Source of the DNA: Weissella confusa
GTDB lineage: Bacteria > Bacillota > Bacilli > Lactobacillales > Lactobacillaceae
DNA: 64,000 nucleotides
NCBI GenBank assembly: GCA_001436895.1
Contig: JQAY01000001.1
Coordinates: 197,777 to 261,776 of the forward strand
Reading direction: 5' to 3'
Shown: piece after piece, positions 15,825 to 25,183 of the stretch
How positions within the stretch are numbered: the stretch's first letter is position 1
Layout: each line of letters starts with the position of its first letter
Translations under genes and position numbers: made by a program
Notes under the pieces: generated by a model
What the model was told of the DNA's origin: nothing
Databases searched by the model: none
The model's input: only the letters and a program-made list of their open reading frames with translations

Positions 15825-17450
15825 ATGAACAAATTGTTGAAGACGTCAGCATTGTTGTCAACGGCCTTGATTTTGGGATCAACGGTTGCACCTTTGACGG
15901 CAGATGCTGCTAAGTACAAGACGATCAACTGGACTGAAGGTGCTGACTTGGGAACTATGGACCCTTCAAAGTCTACTGCTGCTGTTGATTTTGATGCGTT
16001 GCAAGCCACTGGTGATGGTTTGTACCGTAACGACAAGTCAGGAAAGCCAGCTTTGGCTTTGGCTGAATCTGTTGAGAAGTCAGAAGATGGCTTGTCATTG
16101 ACGTTCAAGTTGCGTTCAGGTTTGCAATGGGCAAACGGTGACGCTTTGACGGCTCACGACTTTGTATACGGATGGCAACGTACGAACGATCCAAAGACGG
16201 CATCACAATACGCATACTTGTTCTCAGGTATTAAGAACGCTGATGCTATCCAATCAGGTGAAAACACTGATTTGTCATCATTGGGTGTAACTGCAGTCGA
16301 TGACACAACTTTGGAAGTGCAATTGGAAAAGCCAATGCCACAACTTGAGTCAGTATTGACGATGGCACCATTCTACCCACAAAACCAAAAGTTTGTGGAA
16401 AAGGTTGGTAAGAAGTACGGAACTGCCGCTAAGTACACGTTGGCATCAGGTCCATACATCTTGAAGGACTGGACTGGTTCAAACAACAAGTACTCATTGG
16501 TAAAGAACAGCAAGTACTACGATGCTGCGGTTGTTAAGACGCCTAAGGTTGTTGTTCAAACAATCAAGGACCAAAACACGGGTTACAACTTGTACAAGTC
16601 AGGTAAGGTTGACTTCACTAACTTGTCACCTGATCAAGTTAAGGCTTCTAAGAAGAACAAGGCTTACAAGGTTATCCCACAAGCTTCAACGTTCTACATG
16701 GAGTTTAATCAAAAGAAGGTTAAGGCCTTGGCTAACGAAAAGATTCGTCAAGCTATCTCATACTCAATCGACCGTAAGACTTTGTCAGACAAGATTTTGA
16801 CGGGAACTGCAACGCCAGCAACGACGTTTACGTCAACTAAGTTGGCTGTTGATCCTAACACGAACGAAGACTTTGCTAAGGCAGCTGAAGTAAAGGGTGC
16901 AATTGCATACGACAAGACTAAGGCTAAGAAGTTGTTCAAGGAAGGTATGAAGGAAGCTGGCGTTAAGAAGTTGACGTTGCAAATGGTAACGGATGACACT
17001 GACGGTGCAAAGCGTACTGCTCAATTCTTGCAATCACAAATGGAAAAGTTGGACGGTTTGAAGATCGACATCAAGACGGTACCATTTAAGCAACGTTTGG
17101 CTTTGTCACAAGAAAAGAAGTTTGACTTGGTTATCACTGCATGGGGAGCCGACTACGGTGATCCATCAACGTTCTTGGACTTGTACACGAAGGATTCATC
17201 ATTCAACAACGGTTCATGGGATAACGCCCAATACAACGAGTTGATGCAAGCTGCTAAGACGACTGACGTTAACGACGACAAGAAGCGTTACGACGACTAC
17301 AAGCAAGCAGAGCAAATCATCGACAAGGAAGTCGGTGTGGCACCTTTGTACTACCGTTCATACGCTACGTTGTTCCGTACGTCAGTTAAGGGTGTTGTTA
17401 TGAACCCTGCTGGTGCACCTTACGACTGGAAGTGGGCATACAAGAAGTAA
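15825..17450 (+). CDS. oppA: Oligopeptide ABC transporter substrate-binding protein
   Basis: A 541-residue SBP_bac_5 protein that captures peptides outside the membrane for OppBCDF. The N-terminus is a signal peptide (Lys-rich start, hydrophobic core to about residue 22, Ala-Asp-Ala near 28). The mature part starts with NWTEGADLGTMDPSKSTA and carries the family LSLTFKLRSGLQWANGDALTAHDFVYGWQR. There is no lipobox and no Cys anywhere, so it cannot be a conventional lipoprotein. Very strong codon bias (TTG, TCA, AAG) points to high expression. The ATG at 15825 follows GGGGAG. A hairpin with a short T run separates it from oppB, which may allow OppA excess over the membrane subunits. Confidence 0.92.
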   Translation: MNKLLKTSALLSTALILGSTVAPLTADAAKYKTINWTEGADLGTMDPSKSTAAVDFDALQATGDGLYRNDKSGKPALALAESVEKSEDGLSLTFKLRSGLQWANGDALTAHDFVYGWQRTNDPKTASQYAYLFSGIKNADAIQSGENTDLSSLGVTAVDDTTLEVQLEKPMPQLESVLTMAPFYPQNQKFVEKVGKKYGTAAKYTLASGPYILKDWTGSNNKYSLVKNSKYYDAAVVKTPKVVVQTIKDQNTGYNLYKSGKVDFTNLSPDQVKASKKNKAYKVIPQASTFYMEFNQKKVKALANEKIRQAISYSIDRKTLSDKILTGTATPATTFTSTKLAVDPNTNEDFAKAAEVKGAIAYDKTKAKKLFKEGMKEAGVKKLTLQMVTDDTDGAKRTAQFLQSQMEKLDGLKIDIKTVPFKQRLALSQEKKFDLVITAWGADYGDPSTFLDLYTKDSSFNNGSWDNAQYNELMQAAKTTDVNDDKKRYDDYKQAEQIIDKEVGVAPLYYRSYATLFRTSVKGVVMNPAGAPYDWKWAYKK

Positions 17451-17499
17451 TTTTGATTGCAGAATCAAAACGACACTTGTTTGTTAAGTTTGAATAGAC

Positions 17500-17536
17500 A
17501 ACACGCATCTATCTACTATGGATAGATGCGTGTTTT
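17500..17536 (+). terminator. Terminator between oppA and oppB
   Basis: AACACGCATCTATC (17500-17513) pairs with GATAGATGCGTGTT (17521-17534) and only four T follow, so some read-through is possible. The remaining gap to oppB (17537-17805) contains TATAAT at 17664-17669 that may belong to a separate promoter and no gene. Confidence 0.8.
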
Positions 17537-17805
17537 ACATATAGGGCGAGTGCAAGAGCGTCCCAGAATCTGGACAAACATATCAAAATCTATGTAAACG
17601 CTAACAAATTCGTAAGTGTTAAGAAATTTTGATTCTCATGTGATATTACCTGACAAACCCTTTTATAATCGGGACTTGTCTGGTAAGATTAGAAAATACT
17701 AATAAAAACTATGGATATGTGAGAGATATCAACCTCGTTTTTAATTAAACGTAAGTGAGTCTTTCATAATATGAATAGCAGGAATAATAGGGGAAGGTCA
17801 TCGCT

Positions 17806-18726
17806 ATGATCAAATATTTACTTAAGCGACTAGCAATCATTATTTTGACGCTGGTGCTGATTATCTCAGCGACATTTTTCTTGATGAAGCTGATGCCTGG
17901 TTCACCGCTTGCGAATGCTGAGCGTTTGTCTGAGGCACAACAAAAGATGATTGAAGCACAGTACGGCTTGGATAAGCCAATTTTCATTCAATACGTCACT
18001 TATTTGTGGGATGCCTTGCATTTCGACTTCGGTGTGTCATTCCAATTTGCTAACCAAGAAGTTTCAACGTTGATTGCACAACGTATGGGACCTTCAGCGC
18101 AATTGGGAATTCAAGCCTTGATCTTCGGTGTTATCGCCGGTATCGGACTTGGTTCAGCGGCTGCTGTTCGTCGTAACACAAAGACGGATACAATCTTGTC
18201 AATCATCGCCGTTTTGGGGATTTCAATTCCATCATTCGTGTTTGCGGCTTTGTTGCAATACTGGGTTGGTTTGAAGTTGGACTGGTTGCCGATCGCTGGT
18301 TGGAAGGGCTTCTCTTCTACTATCTTGCCAACAATCGCGTTGGGAATGGCACCTTTGGCAACGTCAGCCCGTTTCATCCGTACCGAAATGGTGGATGTTT
18401 TGGGTTCTGACTACATCGAATTGGCACGTGCCAAGGGATTGTCAAAGCGTGAAGTGATTTGGAAGCACGCAATGCGTAACTCATTGATTCCGTTGGTAAC
18501 GTTGATTGGACCAATGGCGGTTAACTTGATGACTGGGTCAATCGTTGTTGAGTCAATCTTCTCAATTCCTGGAATCGGTAGCCAATTCGTTTCATCAATT
18601 TTGACGAATGACTACCAAATCATCATGGGAACGACGATTGTCTATGCCATGATGTTGATGGTTGTATTGTTGATTACGGATATCTTGTACGGTGTCATTG
18701 ACCCACGTATCCGTTTGGCAAAGTAA
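17806..18726 (+). CDS. oppB: Oligopeptide ABC transporter permease OppB
   Basis: A 306-residue DppB/OppB-type permease with an N-terminal helix (about 9-30), the PGSPLANAERLSEAQ loop typical of OppB, and five further helices. The EAA coupling motif is at about residues 205-225 (IELARAKGLSKREVIWKHAMRNSLIPL). GGGGAAGG precedes the ATG. It forms the channel with OppC. The oppBCDF genes are tightly packed: 10 bases to oppC, 17 to oppD, and a 1-base overlap of oppD with oppF. Confidence 0.95.
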   Translation: MIKYLLKRLAIIILTLVLIISATFFLMKLMPGSPLANAERLSEAQQKMIEAQYGLDKPIFIQYVTYLWDALHFDFGVSFQFANQEVSTLIAQRMGPSAQLGIQALIFGVIAGIGLGSAAAVRRNTKTDTILSIIAVLGISIPSFVFAALLQYWVGLKLDWLPIAGWKGFSSTILPTIALGMAPLATSARFIRTEMVDVLGSDYIELARAKGLSKREVIWKHAMRNSLIPLVTLIGPMAVNLMTGSIVVESIFSIPGIGSQFVSSILTNDYQIIMGTTIVYAMMLMVVLLITDILYGVIDPRIRLAK

Positions 18727-18736
18727 GGAGTAGCAC

Positions 18737-19768
18737 ATGGCTGAACAAGTAAATTTGACGGCAGATGACTTTAAGCTGCTTCCAGCGGATCGTCATGTCG
18801 ATAACGAAAAGATTATGAAGCCTTCATTGAGCTTCGCTAAGGATGCTTGGCGTCGTTTGAAGAAGAACAAGGGAGCCTTCATCTCATTGTGGATTTTGGT
18901 TTTCATTTTTGTGGCAGCATTTGGTTCTGCACCAATTGCCAACTCAAAGTCAACGTCACACCAAGATGTTACGTTGCAAAACTTGCCACCACGTTTGCCA
19001 GGTGTCTTGGGAGATATTCCAGGGTTCACTGGTCATGCAAAGTTGGATGGTGTCAAGGTTGATTCATACGATTCAGCTGGCGTTTCAAAGAAGAAGAATT
19101 TCTGGTTTGGAACTGACCAATTTGGTCGTGACATCTTCAAGCGTGTCCTTTACGGAACGCGTATCTCATTGCAAGTTGCGTTGATCGCCGCTGCCATGGA
19201 CTTGGTCTTTGGTGTTACATACGGAATTGTTTCCGGTTGGCGCGGTGGTAAGACCGACATTGTGATGCAACGTATCATCGAAGTTATTTCATCAATTCCC
19301 AACTTGGTTGTGTTCGTTTTGTTGATTTTGATTTTGAAGCCCGGTATGTTGTCAATCGCATTGGGTATCGCAATGACATCATGGACGTCAATGGCACGTT
19401 TGATACGTGCGCAAGTATTGACAATTAAGGAACAAGATTACATCTTGGCCGCTCGTACATTGGGATCATCAGCATGGCGTATTGGTTTCCGCCACTTGGT
19501 ACCAAACTTGAGTTCAACGATTATTGTGCAATTGATGTTCACAATCCCATCAGCAATCTTCTTCGAGGCATTGTTGTCATTTATCGGATTGGGAATTCCA
19601 GTGCCAATGGCCTCATTGGGTACGTTGTTGAACGACGGACAAAAGGCTTTGCAATTCTATCCATACCAATTGGTAATTCCAGCACTTATCTTGGCTGTCA
19701 TCATGATTGCCTTTAACTTGCTTGGAGATGGTTTGCGTGACGCCTTTGACCCTCGTACGAAGGATTAA
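18737..19768 (+). CDS. oppC: Oligopeptide ABC transporter permease OppC
   Basis: A 343-residue OppC permease. A cytoplasmic N-terminus is followed by a first helix (about 55-78), an extracytoplasmic loop containing FGTDQFGRDIFKRVLYGTRISL (a family marker), and five helices with the EAA motif DYILAARTLGSSAWRIGFRH. The start has AAGGAG 9 bases upstream. It partners with OppB in the translocation pore. Confidence 0.95.
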   Translation: MAEQVNLTADDFKLLPADRHVDNEKIMKPSLSFAKDAWRRLKKNKGAFISLWILVFIFVAAFGSAPIANSKSTSHQDVTLQNLPPRLPGVLGDIPGFTGHAKLDGVKVDSYDSAGVSKKKNFWFGTDQFGRDIFKRVLYGTRISLQVALIAAAMDLVFGVTYGIVSGWRGGKTDIVMQRIIEVISSIPNLVVFVLLILILKPGMLSIALGIAMTSWTSMARLIRAQVLTIKEQDYILAARTLGSSAWRIGFRHLVPNLSSTIIVQLMFTIPSAIFFEALLSFIGLGIPVPMASLGTLLNDGQKALQFYPYQLVIPALILAVIMIAFNLLGDGLRDAFDPRTKD

Positions 19769-19785
19769 TGGAAGAGAGTTAAGAC

Positions 19786-20889
19786 ATGGCAGAAAAGATT
19801 CTTGAGGTTAAGGACCTTAAAATTAATTTCCGAACTTACAACGGTAAGGTACAAGCCATCCGCGACATTTCATTTGATTTGTACAAGGGTGAGACGCTTG
19901 CTATCGTGGGTGAGTCTGGTTCAGGTAAGTCTGTTACGACACGCTCATTGATGGGCTTGTTGGCAAAGAACGCTGAAGTTGAACATGGTTCAATCAAGTT
20001 CAAGGGCGATGAAATCATTGGTAAGTCAGAAGAAGACATGCAGCACTTGCGTGGTTCAGAAATTGCCATGATTTTCCAAGACCCAATGACGTCATTGGAT
20101 CCAACGATGAAGATTGGTCAACAAATTGCAGAACCTTTGATTAAGCACAAGAAGATGAGCAAGAAGGATGCCTGGGCTAAGGCATTGGAAATGATGAAGT
20201 TGGTTGGTATTCCAAATTCAGAAAACCACATCAATGACTATCCGCACCAATTCTCAGGTGGTATGCGTCAACGTATCGTTATTGCGATTGCGATGATTAA
20301 TAACCCTGAAATCCTAATTGCCGACGAACCAACGACGGCGTTGGACGTGACGATTCAAGCCCAAATCTTGGACTTGATGAAGAAGATTCAAAAGGAAATT
20401 GATTCATCAATCATCTTTATCACCCACGACCTTGGTGTCGTGGCTGGTATGGCTGATCGTGTGGCGGTTATGTACGCCGGACAAATTATTGAAATTGGAA
20501 CTGTTGATGAAGTGTTTAACTTCCCACAACACCCATATACTTGGGGCTTGTTGAACTCAATGCCAACGACGGAAACGGCGCGTGGTGAGTTGGAAGCTAT
20601 CCCAGGTACGCCGCCTGATTTGTTAGAGCCACCAGTTGGTGATCCATTTGCGGCACGTAACAAGTACGCTTTGGCAATCGATGAAAAGCAAAAGCCACCT
20701 TTCTTCAAGCTATCAGAGACGCACTTTGCGTCAACGTGGTTGTTGGATGAACGTGCGCCTGAAGTCGAGCCACCATTGGAAGTACAAAAGCGTTGGGCTC
20801 GCTATCAAGCTGAGCACCCAGAAGCTGACCGTAAGAAGGCAGTCGCCGTCGACGCAACGGCAGTTCTTGGAACGGAGGATAACAACTAA
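19786..20889 (+). CDS. oppD: Oligopeptide ABC transporter ATPase OppD
   Basis: A 367-residue ABC ATPase: Walker A GESGSGKS (about residues 43-50), Q-loop in MIFQDPMTSLDP, signature FSGGMRQR, Walker B ILIADEPTTALD and switch His in FITHDLGVV. The C-terminal extension has the Opp/Dpp oligopeptide domain (GLLNSMP...IPGTPPDLLEPP), though the usual iron-sulfur Cys residues found there in many OppD proteins are missing (no Cys). The extra 50-residue tail is charged. It ends in TAATG with oppF. Confidence 0.95.
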   Translation: MAEKILEVKDLKINFRTYNGKVQAIRDISFDLYKGETLAIVGESGSGKSVTTRSLMGLLAKNAEVEHGSIKFKGDEIIGKSEEDMQHLRGSEIAMIFQDPMTSLDPTMKIGQQIAEPLIKHKKMSKKDAWAKALEMMKLVGIPNSENHINDYPHQFSGGMRQRIVIAIAMINNPEILIADEPTTALDVTIQAQILDLMKKIQKEIDSSIIFITHDLGVVAGMADRVAVMYAGQIIEIGTVDEVFNFPQHPYTWGLLNSMPTTETARGELEAIPGTPPDLLEPPVGDPFAARNKYALAIDEKQKPPFFKLSETHFASTWLLDERAPEVEPPLEVQKRWARYQAEHPEADRKKAVAVDATAVLGTEDNN

Positions 20890-21842
20890 TGGCTGAAGAA
20901 AAGAAGAAGTTAGTTGAAATCAAGGGACTTGATATCACGTTTAACAAGGGCCGTAGCAACGAAACGAAGGCTGTTCAAAATGCAACTTTCGACATTTACG
21001 AAGGTGAGACGTTTGGTCTTGTTGGTGAGTCAGGTTCAGGTAAGACGACAATCGGTCGTACGATTATGAAGTTGTACGAACCATCAGCAGGGGAAGTTTT
21101 GTTTGATGGTAAGGACATCGCTAAGTTGAAGAAGCGTGGCGAATTGTCAGACTTCCGTCAAGCGGTACAAATGATTTTCCAAGACCCGCAAGCTTCGTTG
21201 AACTTGCGTATGAAGGTTAAGGACATCGTTGCTGAAGGTATCGACGTTAACCACTTGGCAGCGAGCGACGAAGATCGTTCAAAGCGTGTGGAAGATTTGT
21301 TGGAGACGGTTGGTTTGAATCGTGACCACTCAAATCGTTACCCACACGAGTTCTCTGGTGGACAACGTCAACGTATTGGTATCGCCCGTGCGTTGGCTGT
21401 GCAACCAAAGTTCATCATTGCCGACGAGCCAATCTCTGCCTTGGACGTTTCAATCCAAGCGCAAGTTGTTAACTTGATGAAGCAATTGCAAAAGGACAAG
21501 GGATTGACGTACTTGTTCATTGCCCACGACTTGTCGATGGTTAAGTACATTTCTGACCGTATCGGTGTTATGCACTGGGGAAAGATGGTCGAAATTGGAC
21601 CAGCCGACGAAGTTTACAACAAGCCTTTGCACGATTACACGCGCTCATTGTTGAGTGCTATTCCAGTTCCAGATCCATCAGTTGAGACGGCCCGTGAGCC
21701 AATCGTTTACGATCCAACTGACGAAATGGACGGACGTGACCGTGAGATGGTTGAAATTGCACCTGAACACTTCGTTTGGGCTGCAGAAGACGAAATCGAG
21801 ATGTACAAGCAACGCGCCCGCGAAGCTGGTTTGATCGATTAA
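20889..21842 (+). CDS. oppF: Oligopeptide ABC transporter ATPase OppF
   Basis: A 317-residue second ATPase of the Opp system: Walker A GESGSGKT (about 42-49), [13 protein letters not shown], signature FSGGQRQR, Walker [13 protein letters not shown] and FIAHDLSMV. The ATG shares its A with the last base of the oppD stop, indicating translational coupling; GGAGG lies within the end of oppD. The OppD/OppF heterodimer drives peptide uptake. A terminator follows 5 bases after the stop. Confidence 0.95.
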   Translation: MAEEKKKLVEIKGLDITFNKGRSNETKAVQNATFDIYEGETFGLVGESGSGKTTIGRTIMKLYEPSAGEVLFDGKDIAKLKKRGELSDFRQAVQMIFQDPQASLNLRMKVKDIVAEGIDVNHLAASDEDRSKRVEDLLETVGLNRDHSNRYPHEFSGGQRQRIGIARALAVQPKFIIADEPISALDVSIQAQVVNLMKQLQKDKGLTYLFIAHDLSMVKYISDRIGVMHWGKMVEIGPADEVYNKPLHDYTRSLLSAIPVPDPSVETAREPIVYDPTDEMDGRDREMVEIAPEHFVWAAEDEIEMYKQRAREAGLID

Positions 21843-21846
21843 CAAG

Positions 21847-21883
21847 AAACGCACCTGACATTATTATGTTGGGTGCGTTTTTT
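21847..21883 (+). terminator. Rho-independent terminator of opp
   Basis: AACGCACC-type stem (21847-21860 with 21867-21880) with two wobble pairs and a T run. Confidence 0.85.
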
Positions 21884-21919
21884 GCTTGGTTTGAGGTTGG
21901 GGTCGACGCGTTGCGTCGA

Positions 21920-22113
21920 GGCATGGGGCTGGGGAATTTCTCCGACAAAGATTTTCCGTGGGACACGCCCAACCGCGAGCACTGCCCGTGGCTCCCTTGC
22001 CGGTCGCATGTGCCAAACTGGAAACTTGGTGCTTTGGCACATAGACGGGCAGCGGTCGGGTCGGGCTTCTCTGTCCCACGGAAAATCGCTCCGAAATCCC
22101 CCAGCCCCATGCC
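21920..22113. repeat. GC-rich 194-base inverted-repeat element 1
   Basis: The whole segment folds back on itself. Perfect pairing: 21920-21934 with 22099-22113 (15 bp), 21936-21940 with 22093-22097, 21950-21965 with 22072-22087 (16 bp), 21982-21989 with 22045-22052 (8 bp) and 22008-22017 with 22033-22042 (10 bp), with small internal loops. A short separate hairpin (21903-21919) precedes it. Base composition is clearly richer in G and C than the flanks. It may be a structured RNA with a 6S-like long rod, or a mobile palindromic element. No T run follows. Open frames crossing it on both strands are by-products of the GC-rich palindrome. Confidence 0.7.
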
Positions 22114-22235
22114 AGCAGCCAAGATATTCTAGTCCGTTATGGATTTACATCGACTGGAAAATAAATGGGTGAACAGTTTAACCTGCAGTGTTGTGGTGGA
22201 TGAAACTCGAACAATTAGAGTATTGATTGGCTGCT

Positions 22236-22441
22236 GTTGGTTTTTGGGTGAGCGGGGTGGTGTGGAGCTCCTGCGATATTAGCCGGTGACCAAGCAAGGG
22301 CAGGAGCACCAATTATCACTTAGCAGCAGCGGATTTCAAGCCGGCAGGCGCGGAAATACGCTGAGGCTTAGGGAGAATGGGACTCCGTTGCCACCAGCTT
22401 ATATTGTAGGACGGAGCCCCCCCGCTCACCCAAAAACCAAC
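22236..22441. repeat. 206-base element 2 with perfect 22-bp terminal inverted repeats
   Basis: 22236-22257 is the exact reverse complement of 22420-22441. Inside are three smaller hairpins: GCTCCTGC/GCAGGAGC (22267-22274 with 22300-22307), a stem closed by AAGCC/GGCTT near 22338-22369, and CTCCGT/ACGGAG (22383-22388 with 22411-22416). The result is a multibranched RNA-like fold closed by a long stem, or a MITE-like element with terminal repeats. No target-site duplication is evident. It lies 122 bases after element 1 and about 150 before gdpP. Confidence 0.7.
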
Positions 22442-22593
22442 TCGGCGCGATAGCGACGACATAAACCACCAAAAGGACGGACGCAAACCACAAAATAGAT
22501 TTTCAACATAAAAAAGCCATTATTTATCGGTTCAAGTCTATTTGGTAATCATGGTATACTACTTTATAAAGAAACTATTAAGGAATAGGTTGG

Positions 22594-24615
22594 GTGATAC
22601 GCGTGAAAAATTTGGATGCTTTACCGGCGTTCTTCCAAAATCGGCGCCTCGCTTGGATGGCAGTGCTCGTCTCGGTGATGGCAATTATCGGCGCGATTCT
22701 AGCCTTTATGGTGAATTGGGTTGCCGGAATTGTCTGGCTGGCCTTGGTTGTGATTGCTTTGATGGTCATATTCAAGACCTTGCAGATTATTGGCGAAGAC
22801 ACCACACACTATATTGAGAATCTTTCATACCGCGTTAATCGTGGTGAACAAGAAGCGATTATTCAGATGCCTTTGGGGGTCATTTTGTTCAATGAACAGA
22901 ATGAAATTAACTGGGTAAATCCTTATCTACAAAGTTTCCTTGGGGAACGGGTCATTGTTGGTCGACCAATGCAAGAAGCTTCTGTGCAATTGGCGGATTT
23001 GATTAAGCGATGGCCGGATGAAGATAAGCGTGTGACCCAATTGCATTGGTTGGATCGTGTATTTAATGTGCAAGTGCAACCAGAACTTCGGGCTGCTTAT
23101 TTGTTGGATGCGACTGATTCAGCACAAGTCATGAGTGACTACGAGGCGCACAAGTTGTTCATTGGAATTGTTTCCTTGGATAACTATGACGAAGTGTCTG
23201 AAGGTATGAACGACTCGGATGCTTCTGCATTACGTACCTTCGTGACGAAGACATTGTCTGATTGGATGGCTGAGCACAAGATTTACGTGCGTCGTTTAGC
23301 AGTCGACCGGTACATGTTGATTGGTTATCGTGAGGGCTTGCGTCGTGCCGAGGCGGATAAGTTTAACGTTTTGACGGCTGTCCGCGAAGCGACGTCAATG
23401 CAAAATACGCCCATTACCTTGAGTATTGGAATTGCTTATAAAGAAACGGCGATTGATGTTCTGGCACAGAATGCTCAAGCTAACTTGGATTTGGCTTTGG
23501 GCCGTGGTGGTGACCAGGTTGTTGTGAAGTCACCAACTGGAGATGCCCGTTTCTACGGTGGAAATACAAATCCAATGGCTAAGCGTACGCGTGTTCGTGC
23601 GCGCGTGATTTCGCAAGCGTTGGCCGACTTGATGACGCAAGCGGACCAAATTTTCATTATGGGACACAAGCGTTCTGATATGGATTCGTTTGGTGCAGCG
23701 CTTGGTGTACGTCGTTTGGCACAGATGCTAGGCAAGCCATCTTGGGTTGTCTATGAAGAAACCGGTCAAGAACACTCAGACATTAAGCTGTTGTTGCAAG
23801 AACTCAAGGCTGATCCGTCAGATCAATCTGCAATGATGGCACCGTCACAAGTGTTGTCAGAAGCGACTGAACGTAGCTTATTGGTTATGGTGGATCATTC
23901 TAAGCCATCGATTTCAGAATCGACGGGAGTTTATCACCAACTCTCTGAACGAGTTGTGATTATTGATCACCACCGCCGTGGCGAGGAGTTCCCTGATGAA
24001 CCACAATTGGTTTACATCGAGTCATATGCGTCATCAACATCAGAGTTGGTAACGGAGTTGTTCGAGTATCAACCACGTCGTACGAAGGGACTGTCTCGTA
24101 TTGAGGCGACTGCCATGTTGGCTGGTATCCAGGTTGATACGAAGTCATTTACGTTACGTTCTGGTACGCGAACGTTCGATGCGGCTAGTTACCTACGTTC
24201 AGTCGGTGCCGATGGTAAGATGCTACAGGACTTCATGAAGGAAACGGTTGATTCATATCGTGAGCGTGCCCACTTGATTGAGCGTGCGCAAATTCATAAT
24301 AATGCGGCAATTGTCATTGGTGAAGATGATGTGCAATATGATTCAGTTGTGGCCGCTCAGGCTGCGGATGCGTTGTTGCAAATGATTGGCATTGAAGCCT
24401 CATTTGTGATTTCACGACGCGATGATAATACAGTTGCCGTTTCAGCGCGCTCAACTGGGTCATTTAATGTACAATTAGTAATGGAAGCGATGGGCGGTGG
24501 CGGTCATTTGAGCAATGCGGCAACGCAGGTTTCAGATACGACAACGACTGCTGTCTATGAACAATTATTGTCTGTTCTTGCGGGAGCAAATGATGATAGT
24601 GATAATGAAGATTAA
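22594..24615 (+). CDS. gdpP: Cyclic-di-AMP phosphodiesterase GdpP
   Basis: A 673-residue membrane protein. Two N-terminal helices (about residues 18-70) are followed by a PAS-like region, a degenerate GGDEF domain (about 170-310) and the DHH/DHHA1 phosphodiesterase module. The module shows GHKRSDMDSFGAALG (metal-binding Asp residues), MVDHSKPS, the DHH motif in VIIDHHRRGEEF and GGGGHLSNAATQ near the C-terminus. It hydrolyses c-di-AMP to pApA and so tunes potassium and osmolyte uptake and wall homeostasis. Start GTG at 22594 with AAGGA 9 bases upstream; GTG 22603 is an alternative. gdpP-rplI-dnaB is the standard Firmicutes order. Confidence 0.93.
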   Translation: MIRVKNLDALPAFFQNRRLAWMAVLVSVMAIIGAILAFMVNWVAGIVWLALVVIALMVIFKTLQIIGEDTTHYIENLSYRVNRGEQEAIIQMPLGVILFNEQNEINWVNPYLQSFLGERVIVGRPMQEASVQLADLIKRWPDEDKRVTQLHWLDRVFNVQVQPELRAAYLLDATDSAQVMSDYEAHKLFIGIVSLDNYDEVSEGMNDSDASALRTFVTKTLSDWMAEHKIYVRRLAVDRYMLIGYREGLRRAEADKFNVLTAVREATSMQNTPITLSIGIAYKETAIDVLAQNAQANLDLALGRGGDQVVVKSPTGDARFYGGNTNPMAKRTRVRARVISQALADLMTQADQIFIMGHKRSDMDSFGAALGVRRLAQMLGKPSWVVYEETGQEHSDIKLLLQELKADPSDQSAMMAPSQVLSEATERSLLVMVDHSKPSISESTGVYHQLSERVVIIDHHRRGEEFPDEPQLVYIESYASSTSELVTELFEYQPRRTKGLSRIEATAMLAGIQVDTKSFTLRSGTRTFDAASYLRSVGADGKMLQDFMKETVDSYRERAHLIERAQIHNNAAIVIGEDDVQYDSVVAAQAADALLQMIGIEASFVISRRDDNTVAVSARSTGSFNVQLVMEAMGGGGHLSNAATQVSDTTTTAVYEQLLSVLAGANDDSDNED

Positions 24616-24633
24616 TAAGTGAGGTCGATAATC

Positions 24634-25086
24634 ATGAAGGTTATTTTCTTGGAAGATGTTAAGGGGCGCGGTAAGAAGGGCGAAGTTAAGGAAGTTCCTG
24701 ATGGCTACGCTAACAACTTCTTGATTAAGAACAAGAAGGCTGAGCCCGCAACTAACGCAAATGTTTCTGCATTGCGTGGTCAAAAGAAGGCAGCCGATCG
24801 TGAGGCCGCTGAAGAAAAGGCTGAAGCTGAAGCTTTGAAGGCAAAGTTGGAAGACGATAAGACGATTGTCGAGTTGAAGGCGAAGGCCGGAACTGATGGT
24901 CGCTTGTTCGGTGCTATTTCATCAAAGCAAGTTGTTGAAGCATTGGAAAAGCAATTCGGCTTGAAGATTGATAAGCGTAAGATGGACATGAAGGAGCCAA
25001 TCCGTGCGTTGGGCTACCGTACTGTAACGGTTAAGTTGCACCACGATGTTGAGGCAAAGATTCGTATCCACACTGACGAGCAATAA
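24634..25086 (+). CDS. rplI: 50S ribosomal protein L9
   Basis: A 150-residue L9: N-terminal rRNA-binding domain [31 protein letters not shown], the long Ala/Glu/Lys-rich linker helix (about 45-80) and the C-terminal domain with [16 protein letters not shown]. The ATG at 24634 follows GTGAGG; it lies 18 bases after gdpP and is probably co-transcribed. Confidence 0.97.
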   Translation: MKVIFLEDVKGRGKKGEVKEVPDGYANNFLIKNKKAEPATNANVSALRGQKKAADREAAEEKAEAEALKAKLEDDKTIVELKAKAGTDGRLFGAISSKQVVEALEKQFGLKIDKRKMDMKEPIRALGYRTVTVKLHHDVEAKIRIHTDEQ

Positions 25087-25110
25087 AAATCGGTGGATAA
25101 ATAAAGTGAC

Positions 25111-25137
25111 GAGCCAGTGATGTTTCACTGGCTTTTT
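25111..25137 (+). terminator. Terminator between rplI and dnaB
   Basis: AGCCAGTGA/TCACTGGCT stem with five T; probably partial, as dnaB follows 47 bases later. Confidence 0.75.
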
Positions 25138-25183
25138 CTGTTACAATAGATTTTATGAATAAGAAGATGAAGGAGGTGCCCCC

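Noticed and set aside
21658..22172. Open frames of up to 154 codons on both strands across the oppF end and the GC-rich palindrome
   Set aside because: They have no ribosome sites or recognisable domains, have unnatural composition, and mirror each other because the DNA is a long inverted repeat.
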